From assembly GCA_009783295.1 (NCBI GenBank), contig WRHK01000016.1:1-64000 (forward strand): 64,000 nt of DNA, read 5' to 3'. Made by a program: the position numbers and the translations under genes. The notes under the pieces were generated by a model. It saw only the letters and a program-made list of their open reading frames with translations. It was not told the origin of the DNA and made no database searches. Origin of the DNA: Promicromonosporaceae bacterium. GTDB lineage: Bacteria; Actinomycetota; Actinomycetes; Actinomycetales; Cellulomonadaceae. This document shows, piece by piece, positions 18,532 to 26,705 of this stretch (position 1 is the first letter of the stretch; the number at the start of each line of letters is the position of its first letter).

Positions 18532-19293
18532 GTGTACGCGACGGAGCGACACCAGCAGATCCTCGCCACCGCTCGCGCGGCCGGCCGGGTCGACGTGCAG
18601 CGGCTCGCCGCCGACCTCGACGTCACGCCCGAGACCGTGCGCCGGGACCTCACGGTGCTCGAGCGACGCGGCCTCGTGCGCCGCGTCCACGGCGGGGCCA
18701 TCCCCGTCGAGCGGCTCGGCTTCGAGCCCGCCGTCGCCGACCGGGAGGGCGTGCTCGTCGCCGAGAAGGAGCGGATCGCCAAGGCCGCGCTCGAGGAGCT
18801 GCCCGACGGCGGCGCCGTCATCCTCGACGCCGGCACCACCACGGTCCGCCTGGCCGAGATGCTCCCCGTCGACCGCGAGCTCACCGTCGTCACGCACGCG
18901 CTGCCCGTCGCCATGGTGCTCGCCTCGCGCCCCCACGTGACCCTCCACCTGGTGGGCGGCACGCTGCGCGGCCGCACGCTCGCCGCCGTCGGCACGTGGG
19001 CGGAGCGGGCGCTCGCCGACGTGCGCGTCGACGTCGCGTTCCTGGGCACCAACGGGCTCACCGTGGAGCACGGGCTCACCACGCCCGACCTCGCCGAGGC
19101 CGCCGTCAAGCGGGCCCTCGTGGCGGCTGCGCAGCGCACCGTCGTCCTGGCCGACCACACCAAGGTGGGCCGCACCGACCTCGCGATCGTGGCGCCCATC
19201 GGCGCCGTCGACACGCTCGTCACGGACACCGGGCTCGACCCGGAGCTGGCCGACGAGATCGAGGCCGCCGGGCCGCGCGTCGTGCGGGCATAG
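18532..19293 (+). CDS. DeoR/GlpR-family transcriptional regulator
   Basis: A 253-residue sugar-responsive repressor. The N-terminal winged helix has the family signature VDVQRLAADLDVTPETVRRD followed by LERRGLVRRVHGGA. The C-terminal DeoRC domain (ILDAGTTTVRLAE, LVGGTLRGRTLAAVG, VAFLGTNGLTVEHGLTT, DHTKVGRTDLA) senses phosphorylated sugars. The GTG start has GGGAGGGA upstream. It heads a same-strand run of seven genes through EI (spacings of 83 and 58 bases, then overlaps), which it very likely controls; three direct repeats upstream are candidate operators. The likely inducer is the polyol or ketose phosphate produced by the next genes. Confidence 0.92.
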   Translation: MYATERHQQILATARAAGRVDVQRLAADLDVTPETVRRDLTVLERRGLVRRVHGGAIPVERLGFEPAVADREGVLVAEKERIAKAALEELPDGGAVILDAGTTTVRLAEMLPVDRELTVVTHALPVAMVLASRPHVTLHLVGGTLRGRTLAAVGTWAERALADVRVDVAFLGTNGLTVEHGLTTPDLAEAAVKRALVAAAQRTVVLADHTKVGRTDLAIVAPIGAVDTLVTDTGLDPELADEIEAAGPRVVRA

Positions 19294-19376
19294 CCGTCGT
19301 CAGGCTGAATGGACTCGAGAGGGTCCTTCCCATCAGGTCTCGACAAGCTCGAACCCCGAGAGAAGAGAGAACAGCG

Positions 19377-20417
19377 ATGCAGGTCTTCAAGTTCTACGCC
19401 CCCGGCGACGTCCGGCTCGAGGACGCCCCCGAGCCCACCCCCGGCCCCGGGGAGATCAAGCTCCGGGTGCGCGCCACGTCGATGTGCGGCACGGACGTCA
19501 AGATCTCGACGGCCGGGCACCAGCGCATGGAGCCGAACCGGGTCATGGGCCACGAGATCGCGGGCGAGATCGCCGAGCTCGGCGAGGGCGTCACCGGCTG
19601 GGCCGTGGGCGACCGCGTCCAGGTGATCGCCGCCATCCCGTGCGGCGAGTGCGACTGGTGCCGCGCCGGCATCGAGACCATCTGCCCCAACCAGCTGTCG
19701 ATGGGCTACCAGTTCGACGGCGGGTTCGCGCCCTACCTCATCGTGCCGCCGCAGGTCATGAAGGTCGACGGCCTCAACCGCATCCCCGACGGCGTCGGGT
19801 TCGCCGAGGCGTCCGTCGCCGAGCCCTTCGCGTGCGCCATCAACGCCCAGGAGCTCGTCAACACGCACGACGGCGACACCGTCGTTGTCATCGGCTCCGG
19901 CCCCATCGGATGCCTGCACGTCCGCCTGGCCCGCGCGCGCGGCGCCAAGCAGGTGTTCCTGGTCGAGCTCCACCGCGAGCGCCTGGACCTGGCCGCGAAC
20001 GTCGTGCAGCCCGACGCCGCCATCTGCTCGGCGGAGGAGGACCCGATCGCCAAGGTCAGGGAGCTCACCGACGGCCGCGGCGTCGACGTCGTCATCACGG
20101 CAGCCGCCGCCGGCATCACGCAGGAGCAGGGCCTGCAGATGCTCGCCCCGCGTGGCCGCATCAGCCTGTTCGGCGGCCTGCCCAAGGACAAGCCGACCAT
20201 CACGCTCGACTCCAACCTGGTGCACTACAAGGAGCTGAGCATCTGGGGCGCCAACGGGTCCAGCCCGGCGCAGAACAAGAAGGCCCTGTCGCTCATCGCC
20301 GACGGCAGCGTCCCGGTGACCGACCTGATCACCCACAAGCTCCCCCTGGACCAGATCACGGCCGGGCTCGACGTCGTCAAGAACGGCACCGGGATCAAGG
20401 TCACGATCGAGCCGTAA
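19377..20417 (+). CDS. Zinc-dependent polyol(-phosphate) dehydrogenase, MDR family
   Basis: A 346-residue medium-chain dehydrogenase. The catalytic zinc site includes Cys in TSMCGTDVKI and the GHE motif at VMGHEIAGEI. The structural zinc lobe is CGECDWCRAGIETICPN (four Cys). The Rossmann motif is VVVIGSGPIGCLHVRLA. It resembles sorbitol, arabitol-phosphate and galactitol-1-phosphate dehydrogenases. With a PTS permease next door that phosphorylates during uptake, the substrate is most likely a polyol phosphate oxidised to a ketose phosphate; which polyol cannot be told. It lies 83 bases after the DeoR gene. Confidence 0.88.
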   Translation: MQVFKFYAPGDVRLEDAPEPTPGPGEIKLRVRATSMCGTDVKISTAGHQRMEPNRVMGHEIAGEIAELGEGVTGWAVGDRVQVIAAIPCGECDWCRAGIETICPNQLSMGYQFDGGFAPYLIVPPQVMKVDGLNRIPDGVGFAEASVAEPFACAINAQELVNTHDGDTVVVIGSGPIGCLHVRLARARGAKQVFLVELHRERLDLAANVVQPDAAICSAEEDPIAKVRELTDGRGVDVVITAAAAGITQEQGLQMLAPRGRISLFGGLPKDKPTITLDSNLVHYKELSIWGANGSSPAQNKKALSLIADGSVPVTDLITHKLPLDQITAGLDVVKNGTGIKVTIEP

Positions 20418-20475
20418 CGGCCCGACCGCAGCAGTACTCGCAGATCAACGACGATCGAAGGAGTGTGAGACGCGG

Positions 20476-22086
20476 ATGTCTTCCGCTGCAGCTACCCCGA
20501 GCGCGCCCACGCTGAGCCGGGCGCGCGCCACCCAGGTGCGGATCCAGCGCTTCGGCGCCTTCCTCACCGCGATGATCATGCCCAACCTCCCCGCCTTCCT
20601 GGCGTGGGGTCTGATCACCGCACTGTTCATCGCGACCGGCTGGACCCCGAACGGGGTCCTCGGTGGCTTCGGCAACGCCGACGCGTCGTCGTGGCACGGC
20701 GCCGCGACGGTGCTCGCGGCGAACGCCGACGGCACCACGTTCCACCAGTTCGTAGGCCTGGTCGGCCCGATGGTCACGTACCTGCTCCCGCTGCTCATCG
20801 CGAACGCGGGCGGCCGGATCGTGTACGGCGAGCGCGGCGGCGTCGTCGGCTGCATCGCCACCATGGGCGTCATCGTCGGCTCGACCGTGCCGATGTTCCT
20901 GGGCGCCATGCTCATGGGCCCGCTCGCCGCGTGGATCATGAAGCAGATCGACCGGATCTGGGAGGGCAAGATCCGGCCCGGGTTCGAGATGCTCGTCAAC
21001 ATGTTCTCGGCCGGCATCGCCGGCGCGGCGATGGCCGTGGGTGCGTTCTTCGGCATCGCGCCGATCGTCACGAACGTGGCCGACTGGCTGGGCAACGTCG
21101 TCAACTGGCTGGCGGGGCACAACCTGCTGCCGCTGATGAGCATCATCGTCGAGCCCGCCAAGGTGCTGTTCCTCAACAACGCCATCGGCAACGGCGTGCT
21201 GGTGCCCCTGGGCGCGCAGCAGGTGGTCGACCACGGCCAGTCGCTGCTGTTCCTGGTCGAGGCGAACCCCGGCCCGGGCCTCGGCATCCTCATGGCGTAC
21301 GCGCTGTTCGGCATCGGCTCCGCCAAGAGCACCGCCCCCGGCGCCGCGATCATCCAGTTCGTGGGCGGCATCCACGAGGTCTACTTCCCGTTCGTGCTGA
21401 TGAAGCCCGTGCTGATCGTGGCCGCCATCCTGGGCGGTGCCACGGGTGTGGCCACCAACGCGATCTTCGGGTCCGGCCTGCGCGGCCCGGCGTCCCCGGG
21501 CTCGATCATCGCCGTGCTCGGCGTGACCGCCCGCGGGTCCTACGTGGGCGTCATCCTGTCCGTGGTGCTGAGCTTCGCGGTGTCGTTCGTCGTCGCTTCC
21601 GCGATCCTGCGCGCCTCCCGCAAGCGGGACCTCGCGGCCGGGGAGAGCGGCGACCTCGCCGCGGCCATCGCCGCCACCGAGGCCAACAAGGGCAAGTCGT
21701 CCGACGCGCTCGCCGGCCTGCGCACCAGCAGCGCCGCCGCTCCCACCGCCGGGCCGGCCGCCGTCGCGACCGCCACCCGCCCGGTGCAGAGCATCGTGTT
21801 CGCGTGCGACGCCGGCATGGGGTCCTCCGCGATGGGGGCCAGCGTGCTGCGCGACAAGCTCAAGAAGGCCGGGGTCACGGGCGTCACCGTGGTCCACAAG
21901 GCCGTCGCCAGCCTGGAGGACGACGTCGACCTGGTGATCTCCCAGCGCGAGCTCACCGAGCGCGCCAAGCTGCGCGCCCCCAGCGCCCGCCACGTCTCGG
22001 TGGACAACTTCATGATGAGCCCCGTCTACGAGGACGTCGTCCGTGACGTCGCCGCGGCGAACGAGGGCGAGAAGGAGGAGCGATGA
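20476..22086 (+). CDS. mtlA: PTS mannitol-type permease, EIICB component
   Basis: A 536-residue fused permease. Residues about 15-390 form the EIIC channel of the mannitol family, with FGAFLTAMIMPNLPAFLAWG, LFLNNAIGNGVLVPLGAQ, and FVGGIHEVYFPFVLMKP, the last holding the GxHExYF motif that contacts the sugar. An Ala/Thr-rich linker (about 395-435) leads to EIIB, whose phosphorylated Cys444 lies in VFACDAGMGSSAMG. No EIIA is fused, unlike enteric MtlA; it is supplied by the next gene. The ATG has GAAGGAG 12 bases upstream. The stop overlaps the EIIA start (ATGA). Mannitol is the default substrate, but other hexitols or pentitols are possible. Confidence 0.93.
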   Translation: MSSAAATPSAPTLSRARATQVRIQRFGAFLTAMIMPNLPAFLAWGLITALFIATGWTPNGVLGGFGNADASSWHGAATVLAANADGTTFHQFVGLVGPMVTYLLPLLIANAGGRIVYGERGGVVGCIATMGVIVGSTVPMFLGAMLMGPLAAWIMKQIDRIWEGKIRPGFEMLVNMFSAGIAGAAMAVGAFFGIAPIVTNVADWLGNVVNWLAGHNLLPLMSIIVEPAKVLFLNNAIGNGVLVPLGAQQVVDHGQSLLFLVEANPGPGLGILMAYALFGIGSAKSTAPGAAIIQFVGGIHEVYFPFVLMKPVLIVAAILGGATGVATNAIFGSGLRGPASPGSIIAVLGVTARGSYVGVILSVVLSFAVSFVVASAILRASRKRDLAAGESGDLAAAIAATEANKGKSSDALAGLRTSSAAAPTAGPAAVATATRPVQSIVFACDAGMGSSAMGASVLRDKLKKAGVTGVTVVHKAVASLEDDVDLVISQRELTERAKLRAPSARHVSVDNFMMSPVYEDVVRDVAAANEGEKEER

Positions 22087-22517
22087 GCGACGTCCTGACC
22101 CTCGAGCTCGTGAAGGTGCCGGGCACCGCCCGCACCCGCGACGACGCCATCCGCGAGGCCGGGCAGCTGCTGGTGGACGTCGGCGCCGTCAACCCCGAGT
22201 ACGTCGACGCGATGCTCCAGCGCGAGTCCAGCGTCTCGACGTTCATGGGCAACGGCCTGGCGATCCCGCACGGCACCAACGAGTCCAAGGGAGCCATCCT
22301 GCGGACCGCCATGAGCCTGGTCCGGTACGACGAGCCCGTCGACTGGGCAGGCAACCCCGCCCGCGTCGTCGTCGGGATCGCCGGCGTGGGCGACGAGCAC
22401 CTGGAGATCCTGGGCAAGATCGCCGTCCTCTTCGCGGACTCCGACCAGGCCCAGCGGGTGATCGACGCCCCCGACGCGCTGTCCGTCTACCGCATCCTCG
22501 AGTCCGTCAACGCCTGA
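22083..22517 (+). CDS. mtlF: PTS mannitol/fructose-type EIIA component
   Basis: A 144-residue phosphocarrier of the PTS EIIA type 2 family. The active-site histidine is His63 in GLAIPHGTNESKG. It accepts phosphate from HPr and passes it to EIIB Cys444 of the preceding permease. REAGQLLVDVGAVNPEYVDAM and ILGKIAVLFADSDQ match the family. The start codon overlaps the permease stop by four bases, and the 1-phosphofructokinase-family gene follows after 11 bases. Confidence 0.94.
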   Translation: MSDVLTLELVKVPGTARTRDDAIREAGQLLVDVGAVNPEYVDAMLQRESSVSTFMGNGLAIPHGTNESKGAILRTAMSLVRYDEPVDWAGNPARVVVGIAGVGDEHLEILGKIAVLFADSDQAQRVIDAPDALSVYRILESVNA

Positions 22518-22528
22518 GGAGGGTCCTC

Positions 22529-23491
22529 GTGATCGTCACCGTCACCCCGAACCCGAGCCTCGACCGCACGTTCGACGTCGACGTGCTGGAGGTCGGCGAG
22601 GTCAACCGCGCCGTCGCCACGCACGTCGACCCGGGCGGCAAGGGGATCAACGTGTCGCGGGCGCTCGCGGCGCACGGCGTGCCCACGCGCGCCGTGCTGC
22701 CGACGGGCGGCCCGGACGGTGCCGAGCTCATGGCCCTGCTCGACGAGCTGGCACTCCCGGCACGCGCCGTGCCCGTGGCCGAGGGGACGCGCTCCAACGT
22801 GGCCGTCGTCGACGCCGCGGGCGCCACCACCAAGGTCAACGCCGCCGGGCCGCGGCTGCGCGAGGCCGAGGTGGGGGACCTCGTGGCCGCGGTCGAGCAG
22901 GAGCTCGACCGCGCCACCGGGCTCGTCCTCGCGGGCTCGCTCCCGCGCGGCGCCGGGGCGGACCTGTACACACGGCTCGTCGACGCCGCCGCCGCCCGCG
23001 GCGTGCCCACCTCGGTGGACGCGTCCGGGGACGTGCTGCGGGTCGTCGTCGCGCACGGCGGCACGGCACTGCTGAAGCCGAACCTCGAGGAGCTCGGCGA
23101 GATCCTCGGCGAGCTGCCGCGCAGCGTCGACGAGATCGTGGCCGGGGCGCGCGCCGTGCTCGCCCGCGGGCACGGGACCGTGCTGGTCTCCCTCGGCGCC
23201 GACGGGGCGCTGCTGGTCACGCCCACGCAGAGCTGGTGGGCGGGCGGCGACCCCGTCGTCCCCCGCAGCACGGTGGGCGCCGGCGACTGCACGCTCGCCG
23301 GCTACCTCGCCACGGACGGTGAGCCGGCCGAGCGGCTGCGCGCCGCCGTCGCCTGGGGGCGCGCGGCCGTCGCGCTCCCCGGCAGCGCCATCCCCGGCCC
23401 GCAGGACCTCGACCCGGACGCCGTGCGCGTCGTCGCCGAACCCTCTCCCGCAGCGCTGCCCGCAGCGCTGGCCGCCACCCACTCTGCTTAG
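22529..23491 (+). CDS. PfkB-family hexose kinase, 1-phosphofructokinase-like
   Basis: A 320-residue ribokinase-fold kinase of the 1-phosphofructokinase/tagatose-6-phosphate kinase group. TVTPNPSLDRTF opens the protein, VDPGGKGINVSRALAAHG is PfkB signature 1, and STVGAGDCTLAGYLA is signature 2 with the catalytic Asp. It would phosphorylate a ketose phosphate made by the neighbouring dehydrogenase, or fructose-1-phosphate, to a bisphosphate for aldolase. The GTG start has GAGGAGGG five bases upstream. The mix of dehydrogenase plus kinase argues for a hexitol such as mannitol, sorbitol or galactitol. Confidence 0.9.
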   Translation: MIVTVTPNPSLDRTFDVDVLEVGEVNRAVATHVDPGGKGINVSRALAAHGVPTRAVLPTGGPDGAELMALLDELALPARAVPVAEGTRSNVAVVDAAGATTKVNAAGPRLREAEVGDLVAAVEQELDRATGLVLAGSLPRGAGADLYTRLVDAAAARGVPTSVDASGDVLRVVVAHGGTALLKPNLEELGEILGELPRSVDEIVAGARAVLARGHGTVLVSLGADGALLVTPTQSWWAGGDPVVPRSTVGAGDCTLAGYLATDGEPAERLRAAVAWGRAAVALPGSAIPGPQDLDPDAVRVVAEPSPAALPAALAATHSA

Positions 23492-23500
23492 GAGACACCG

Positions 23501-23761
23501 ATGTCCCAGCGCACCGTAGCCGTCGCATCCGCCCAGGGCCTGCACGCCCGGCCCGCCTCGCTCTTCTCCCAGGCCGCCGCCGCGGCCGGCGTGCCCGTCA
23601 CGATCGCCAAGGGCGGCGGGGCGCCCGTCGACGCCGCGAGCGTGCTGCTCGTCATGGCCCTGGCCGCGCGGCACGGCGACGAGGTCACCATCAGCGCCGA
23701 CGACGACGGCGTGCTCGACGACCTGGCCGCGATGCTGGCCACCGACCTGGACGCCGAGTGA
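23501..23761 (+). CDS. ptsH: PTS phosphocarrier protein HPr
   Basis: An 86-residue HPr. His15 in GLHARPAS is the site phosphorylated by EI. Ser47 in APVDAASVLLVMAL sits at the regulatory serine position of Firmicutes HPr, but HPr kinase is generally absent from actinobacteria, so its role is doubtful. It lies nine bases after the PfkB gene and its stop overlaps the EI start by one base (TGATG). Confidence 0.96.
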   Translation: MSQRTVAVASAQGLHARPASLFSQAAAAAGVPVTIAKGGGAPVDAASVLLVMALAARHGDEVTISADDDGVLDDLAAMLATDLDAE

Positions 23762-25440
23762 TGAGCACCGTCTACGAGGGGGTCGGCGTCGGGCGGGGCA
23801 TGGCGGTCGGCCCCGTCGTCAAGGTCCATCCCTCGCCCGCCGTCCCGGTGGGCGCGGGCGGCGACCCCGACGCCATCGAGCCCGCGTTCGCGGCAGTGGC
23901 CGCCACCCTCACGAAGCGCGCCGAGGGAGCCACCAAGACGGTCGCCGACATCCTCAAGGCCACCGCGCAGATGGCGCAGGACCCGGCCCTGCGGGCCGAG
24001 GCCGTGCAGCGGGCCGGCACGGGGGAGAGCCCCGCCGAGGCCGTCGACCGGTCCGTGCAGCGGTTCGTCGACATGTTCCAGGCGGCCGGCGGGTACCTCG
24101 CCGAGCGCGTCACGGACCTGCGGTCGGTGCGCGACCGCGTCGTCGCCGAGCTGCTCGGGCTGCCCGAGCCGGGCGTCCCCGTGCTCTCGGTGCCGAGCAT
24201 CGTCATCGCCACCGACCTCGCCCCCGCCGACACCGCCGCGCTGGACCCCCAGATGGTGCTCGCCATCGTCACCTCGCACGGCGGGCCCACCGGGCACACC
24301 GCGATCATCGCCGGGCAGCTCGGGCTGCCGTGCGTGGTGCGGGCCAGCGGCGTCATGGCCGTCGAGGAGGGCACCGAGGTGGCCGTCGACGCCGCCGCCG
24401 GGACCGTCGTCGTCGACCCGTCGCCCGAGCTGCGCGAGGAGGCGGCGGCGCGCGCCCGCGTGCAGGCGCAGCTCGCGCAGGACACCCTGCCGGGAGCCAC
24501 GTCCGACGGGCACGAGATCGCGCTGCTGGCCAACATCGGCACGCCCGCCGACGCCACGCGTGCCGCGGCGACCCCCGCCGAGGGCGTGGGGCTGTTCCGC
24601 ACCGAGGTGCTGTTCCTCGACCGCGCCACCGAGCCCACGCTCGACGAGCAGGCGACCGCGTACGGGGCGGTGCTCGGCGCGTTCGGCGGGGACGCCCCCC
24701 GCAAGGTGGTGGTGCGGACGCTCGACGCCGGCGCCGACAAGCCGCTCCCGTTCGTGACGCAGCCCGGCGAGGAGAACCCCGCCCTCGGCGTGCGCGGCTA
24801 CCGGCTGGCCCGGCGCAACCCCGAGCTGCTGCGCACGCAGCTCGAGGCGCTCGCCGCCGCGGCCAGGTCCACCGGCGCGACCCCGTGGGTCATGGCGCCC
24901 ATGATCGCGACCGTCGCCGAGGCGGCCGCGTTCGCGCAGACCGCGCGGGAGGCCGGGCTGACGGAGCCGTGCAAGGTGGGCGTCATGGTCGAGGTGCCGT
25001 CGGCGGCGCTCCGGGCCGCGGACATGCTGGAGCACGTCGACTTCGTGTCGATCGGCACCAACGACCTGGCCCAGTACGCCATGGCCACCGACCGCCTGCG
25101 CGGCACGCTGGCCGACCTGCTCGACCCGTTCCAGCCCGCGGTGCTCGACCTCGTCGCGACGACGGCCCGCGCCGGGGCCGCGGCCGGGAAGCCGGTGGGC
25201 GTGTGCGGCGAGTCGGCGTCGGACCCCCTCATGGCGCTGGTGCTGACCGGCCTGGGGATCACGAGCCTGTCGATGTCGATCGGCGCGATGCCCGCCGTGC
25301 GCCACCTGCTGCACCACCACACGCTGGAGCAGTGCCAGGCGATGGCGGAGGCGGCGCTGGGCGCGACGTCGGCGGCGGAGGCCCGCGAGGCGGTCCGCGC
25401 GCTGGCGGACAAGGAGATCGTGGGGTCGCTGGCCCTCTAG
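23761..25440 (+). CDS. ptsI: PTS enzyme I (PEP-protein phosphotransferase)
   Basis: A 559-residue EI that transfers phosphate from PEP to HPr. Order of parts: N-terminal helical HPr-binding domain, swivelling domain with active His179 in HGGPTGHTAIIAGQLG, and the C-terminal PEP-binding barrel with GLFRTEVLFLDR, RTLDAGADKPLPF, FVSIGTNDLAQYAMA and Cys482 in VGVCGESASDP. The length is normal. The ATG at 23761 overlaps the HPr stop; a GTG one codon earlier is also possible. With ptsH in the same operon, the cluster carries its own general PTS proteins. A large hairpin follows. Confidence 0.96.
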   Translation: MSTVYEGVGVGRGMAVGPVVKVHPSPAVPVGAGGDPDAIEPAFAAVAATLTKRAEGATKTVADILKATAQMAQDPALRAEAVQRAGTGESPAEAVDRSVQRFVDMFQAAGGYLAERVTDLRSVRDRVVAELLGLPEPGVPVLSVPSIVIATDLAPADTAALDPQMVLAIVTSHGGPTGHTAIIAGQLGLPCVVRASGVMAVEEGTEVAVDAAAGTVVVDPSPELREEAAARARVQAQLAQDTLPGATSDGHEIALLANIGTPADATRAAATPAEGVGLFRTEVLFLDRATEPTLDEQATAYGAVLGAFGGDAPRKVVVRTLDAGADKPLPFVTQPGEENPALGVRGYRLARRNPELLRTQLEALAAAARSTGATPWVMAPMIATVAEAAAFAQTAREAGLTEPCKVGVMVEVPSAALRAADMLEHVDFVSIGTNDLAQYAMATDRLRGTLADLLDPFQPAVLDLVATTARAGAAAGKPVGVCGESASDPLMALVLTGLGITSLSMSIGAMPAVRHLLHHHTLEQCQAMAEAALGATSAAEAREAVRALADKEIVGSLAL

Positions 25441-25445
25441 GCAGA

Positions 25446-25503
25446 TGTGGGTCCCTGGGACTCCGGTTATCGGTCGTGATAAGCGGAGTCCCAGGGACCC
25501 ACA
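25446..25503. terminator. Large bidirectional hairpin between ptsI and ackA
   Basis: A perfect 20-bp stem (25446-25465 with 25484-25503, core GTGGGTCCCTGGGACTCCG), then one G/G mismatch, then TTATC/GATAA and a 6-base loop. It begins six bases after ptsI and ends about 20 bases from the convergent ackA stop, so it can end transcription from both sides. Confidence 0.85.
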
Positions 25504-25523
25504 ACGGCGTCTGCGGGGCAGCG

Positions 25524-26705
25524 TCAGCCGATCGCCGCCACCGACTGGCGGGCGATCGCCAGCTCCTCGTTGGTCGGGACCACCATGACCAGCGGGCCCT
25601 CGTGGCCGTCCGGGCTGATGACGCGCGGCTCCTTGGAGCGCACCGCGTTCTTCGCCGGGTCGACGGCGAGGCCCAGGAAGCCGAGCGCGTCGGCCACCTC
25701 CTGGCGGATCGGGGCCGAGTTCTCGCCCACGCCCGCGGTGAACGTCAGCACGTCGATGCCGCCCATGACGGCCGCGTACGCACCGACGTACTTGATGAGG
25801 CGGTGGCGGTACACGTCCAGGGCGGCGACCGCGGCGGCGTCGCCGGCGTCGGCGGCGTTGCGCAGGTCGCGCATGTCGGAGCGTCCCGAGAGGCCCAGCA
25901 GGCCGGACTTCTTGTTGAGCAGGTTGTCGATGTCGTCGACGTCCATGCCCGCCACGCGGCCCAGGTGGAACACGATCGCCGGGTCGAGGTCGCCGGAGCG
26001 CGTGCCCATGACCAGGCCCTCGAGCGGCGTGAGGCCCATCGACGTGTCGACGGCCACGCCGTCCACCACGGCCGACGCCGACGCACCGTTGCCCAGGTGC
26101 AGCACCACCTGCTTGAGGTGGTCGCGGCCGAGCACCTCGGCCACCTTCGCCGAGACGTACTGGTGCGAGGTGCCGTGGAAGCCGTAGCGGCGCACCTGGT
26201 GCTCCGCGGCCACCGACGCGTCGATCGCGTACGTGTACGCCGCCGGGGGCAGCGTCGCGAAGAACGCCGTGTCGAACACGGCCACGTGCGGCACGTCGAA
26301 CAGCTCGCGCGCCGCCTCGATGCCCGTGATGTTGGCCGGGTTGTGCAGCGGGGCCAGCGGGATGAGCGCGCGGATGCCCTCGACGACGGCGTCGTCGATC
26401 ACCGTGGGCGCCGAGTACTGCGTGCCACCGTGGACCACGCGGTGCCCGACGGCGACGATGCCGGCCTCGTCCAGCGACGGGCCGACCTCCTTGAACAGGT
26501 CCAGCACCAGGTGCAGCGCGACGCCGTGGTCCTTGATGGGCGCGGTGCGCTCGTGCTCGTCGTCGCCCACCTCGTGGACGATGCGGCCCTCGTCGAGGCC
26601 GATCCGCTCGACGAGCCCGACGGCGAGGACCTCGCCGGAGGAAGGGTCGAGCAGCTGGTACTTGAGCGACGACGAACCGGAGTTGAGGACGAGAACGGTG
26701 CTCAC
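25524..26705 (-). CDS. ackA: Acetate kinase
   Basis: AckA interconverts acetyl phosphate plus ADP and acetate plus ATP. The 393-residue protein has VLVLNSGSSSLKYQL at the N-terminus, VGHRVVHGG, FDTAFFATLPPAAYTYA, YGFHGTSHQYV, LHLGNGASASAV and TSMGLTPLEGLVMGTRSGDLDP, all acetate/propionate kinase signatures, and the C-terminal FTAGVGENS. The GTG start overlaps the pta stop by four bases (GTGA). With xfp and pta it forms an acetyl-phosphate module. Confidence 0.97.
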   Translation of the reverse strand: MSTVLVLNSGSSSLKYQLLDPSSGEVLAVGLVERIGLDEGRIVHEVGDDEHERTAPIKDHGVALHLVLDLFKEVGPSLDEAGIVAVGHRVVHGGTQYSAPTVIDDAVVEGIRALIPLAPLHNPANITGIEAARELFDVPHVAVFDTAFFATLPPAAYTYAIDASVAAEHQVRRYGFHGTSHQYVSAKVAEVLGRDHLKQVVLHLGNGASASAVVDGVAVDTSMGLTPLEGLVMGTRSGDLDPAIVFHLGRVAGMDVDDIDNLLNKKSGLLGLSGRSDMRDLRNAADAGDAAAVAALDVYRHRLIKYVGAYAAVMGGIDVLTFTAGVGENSAPIRQEVADALGFLGLAVDPAKNAVRSKEPRVISPDGHEGPLVMVVPTNEELAIARQSVAAIG

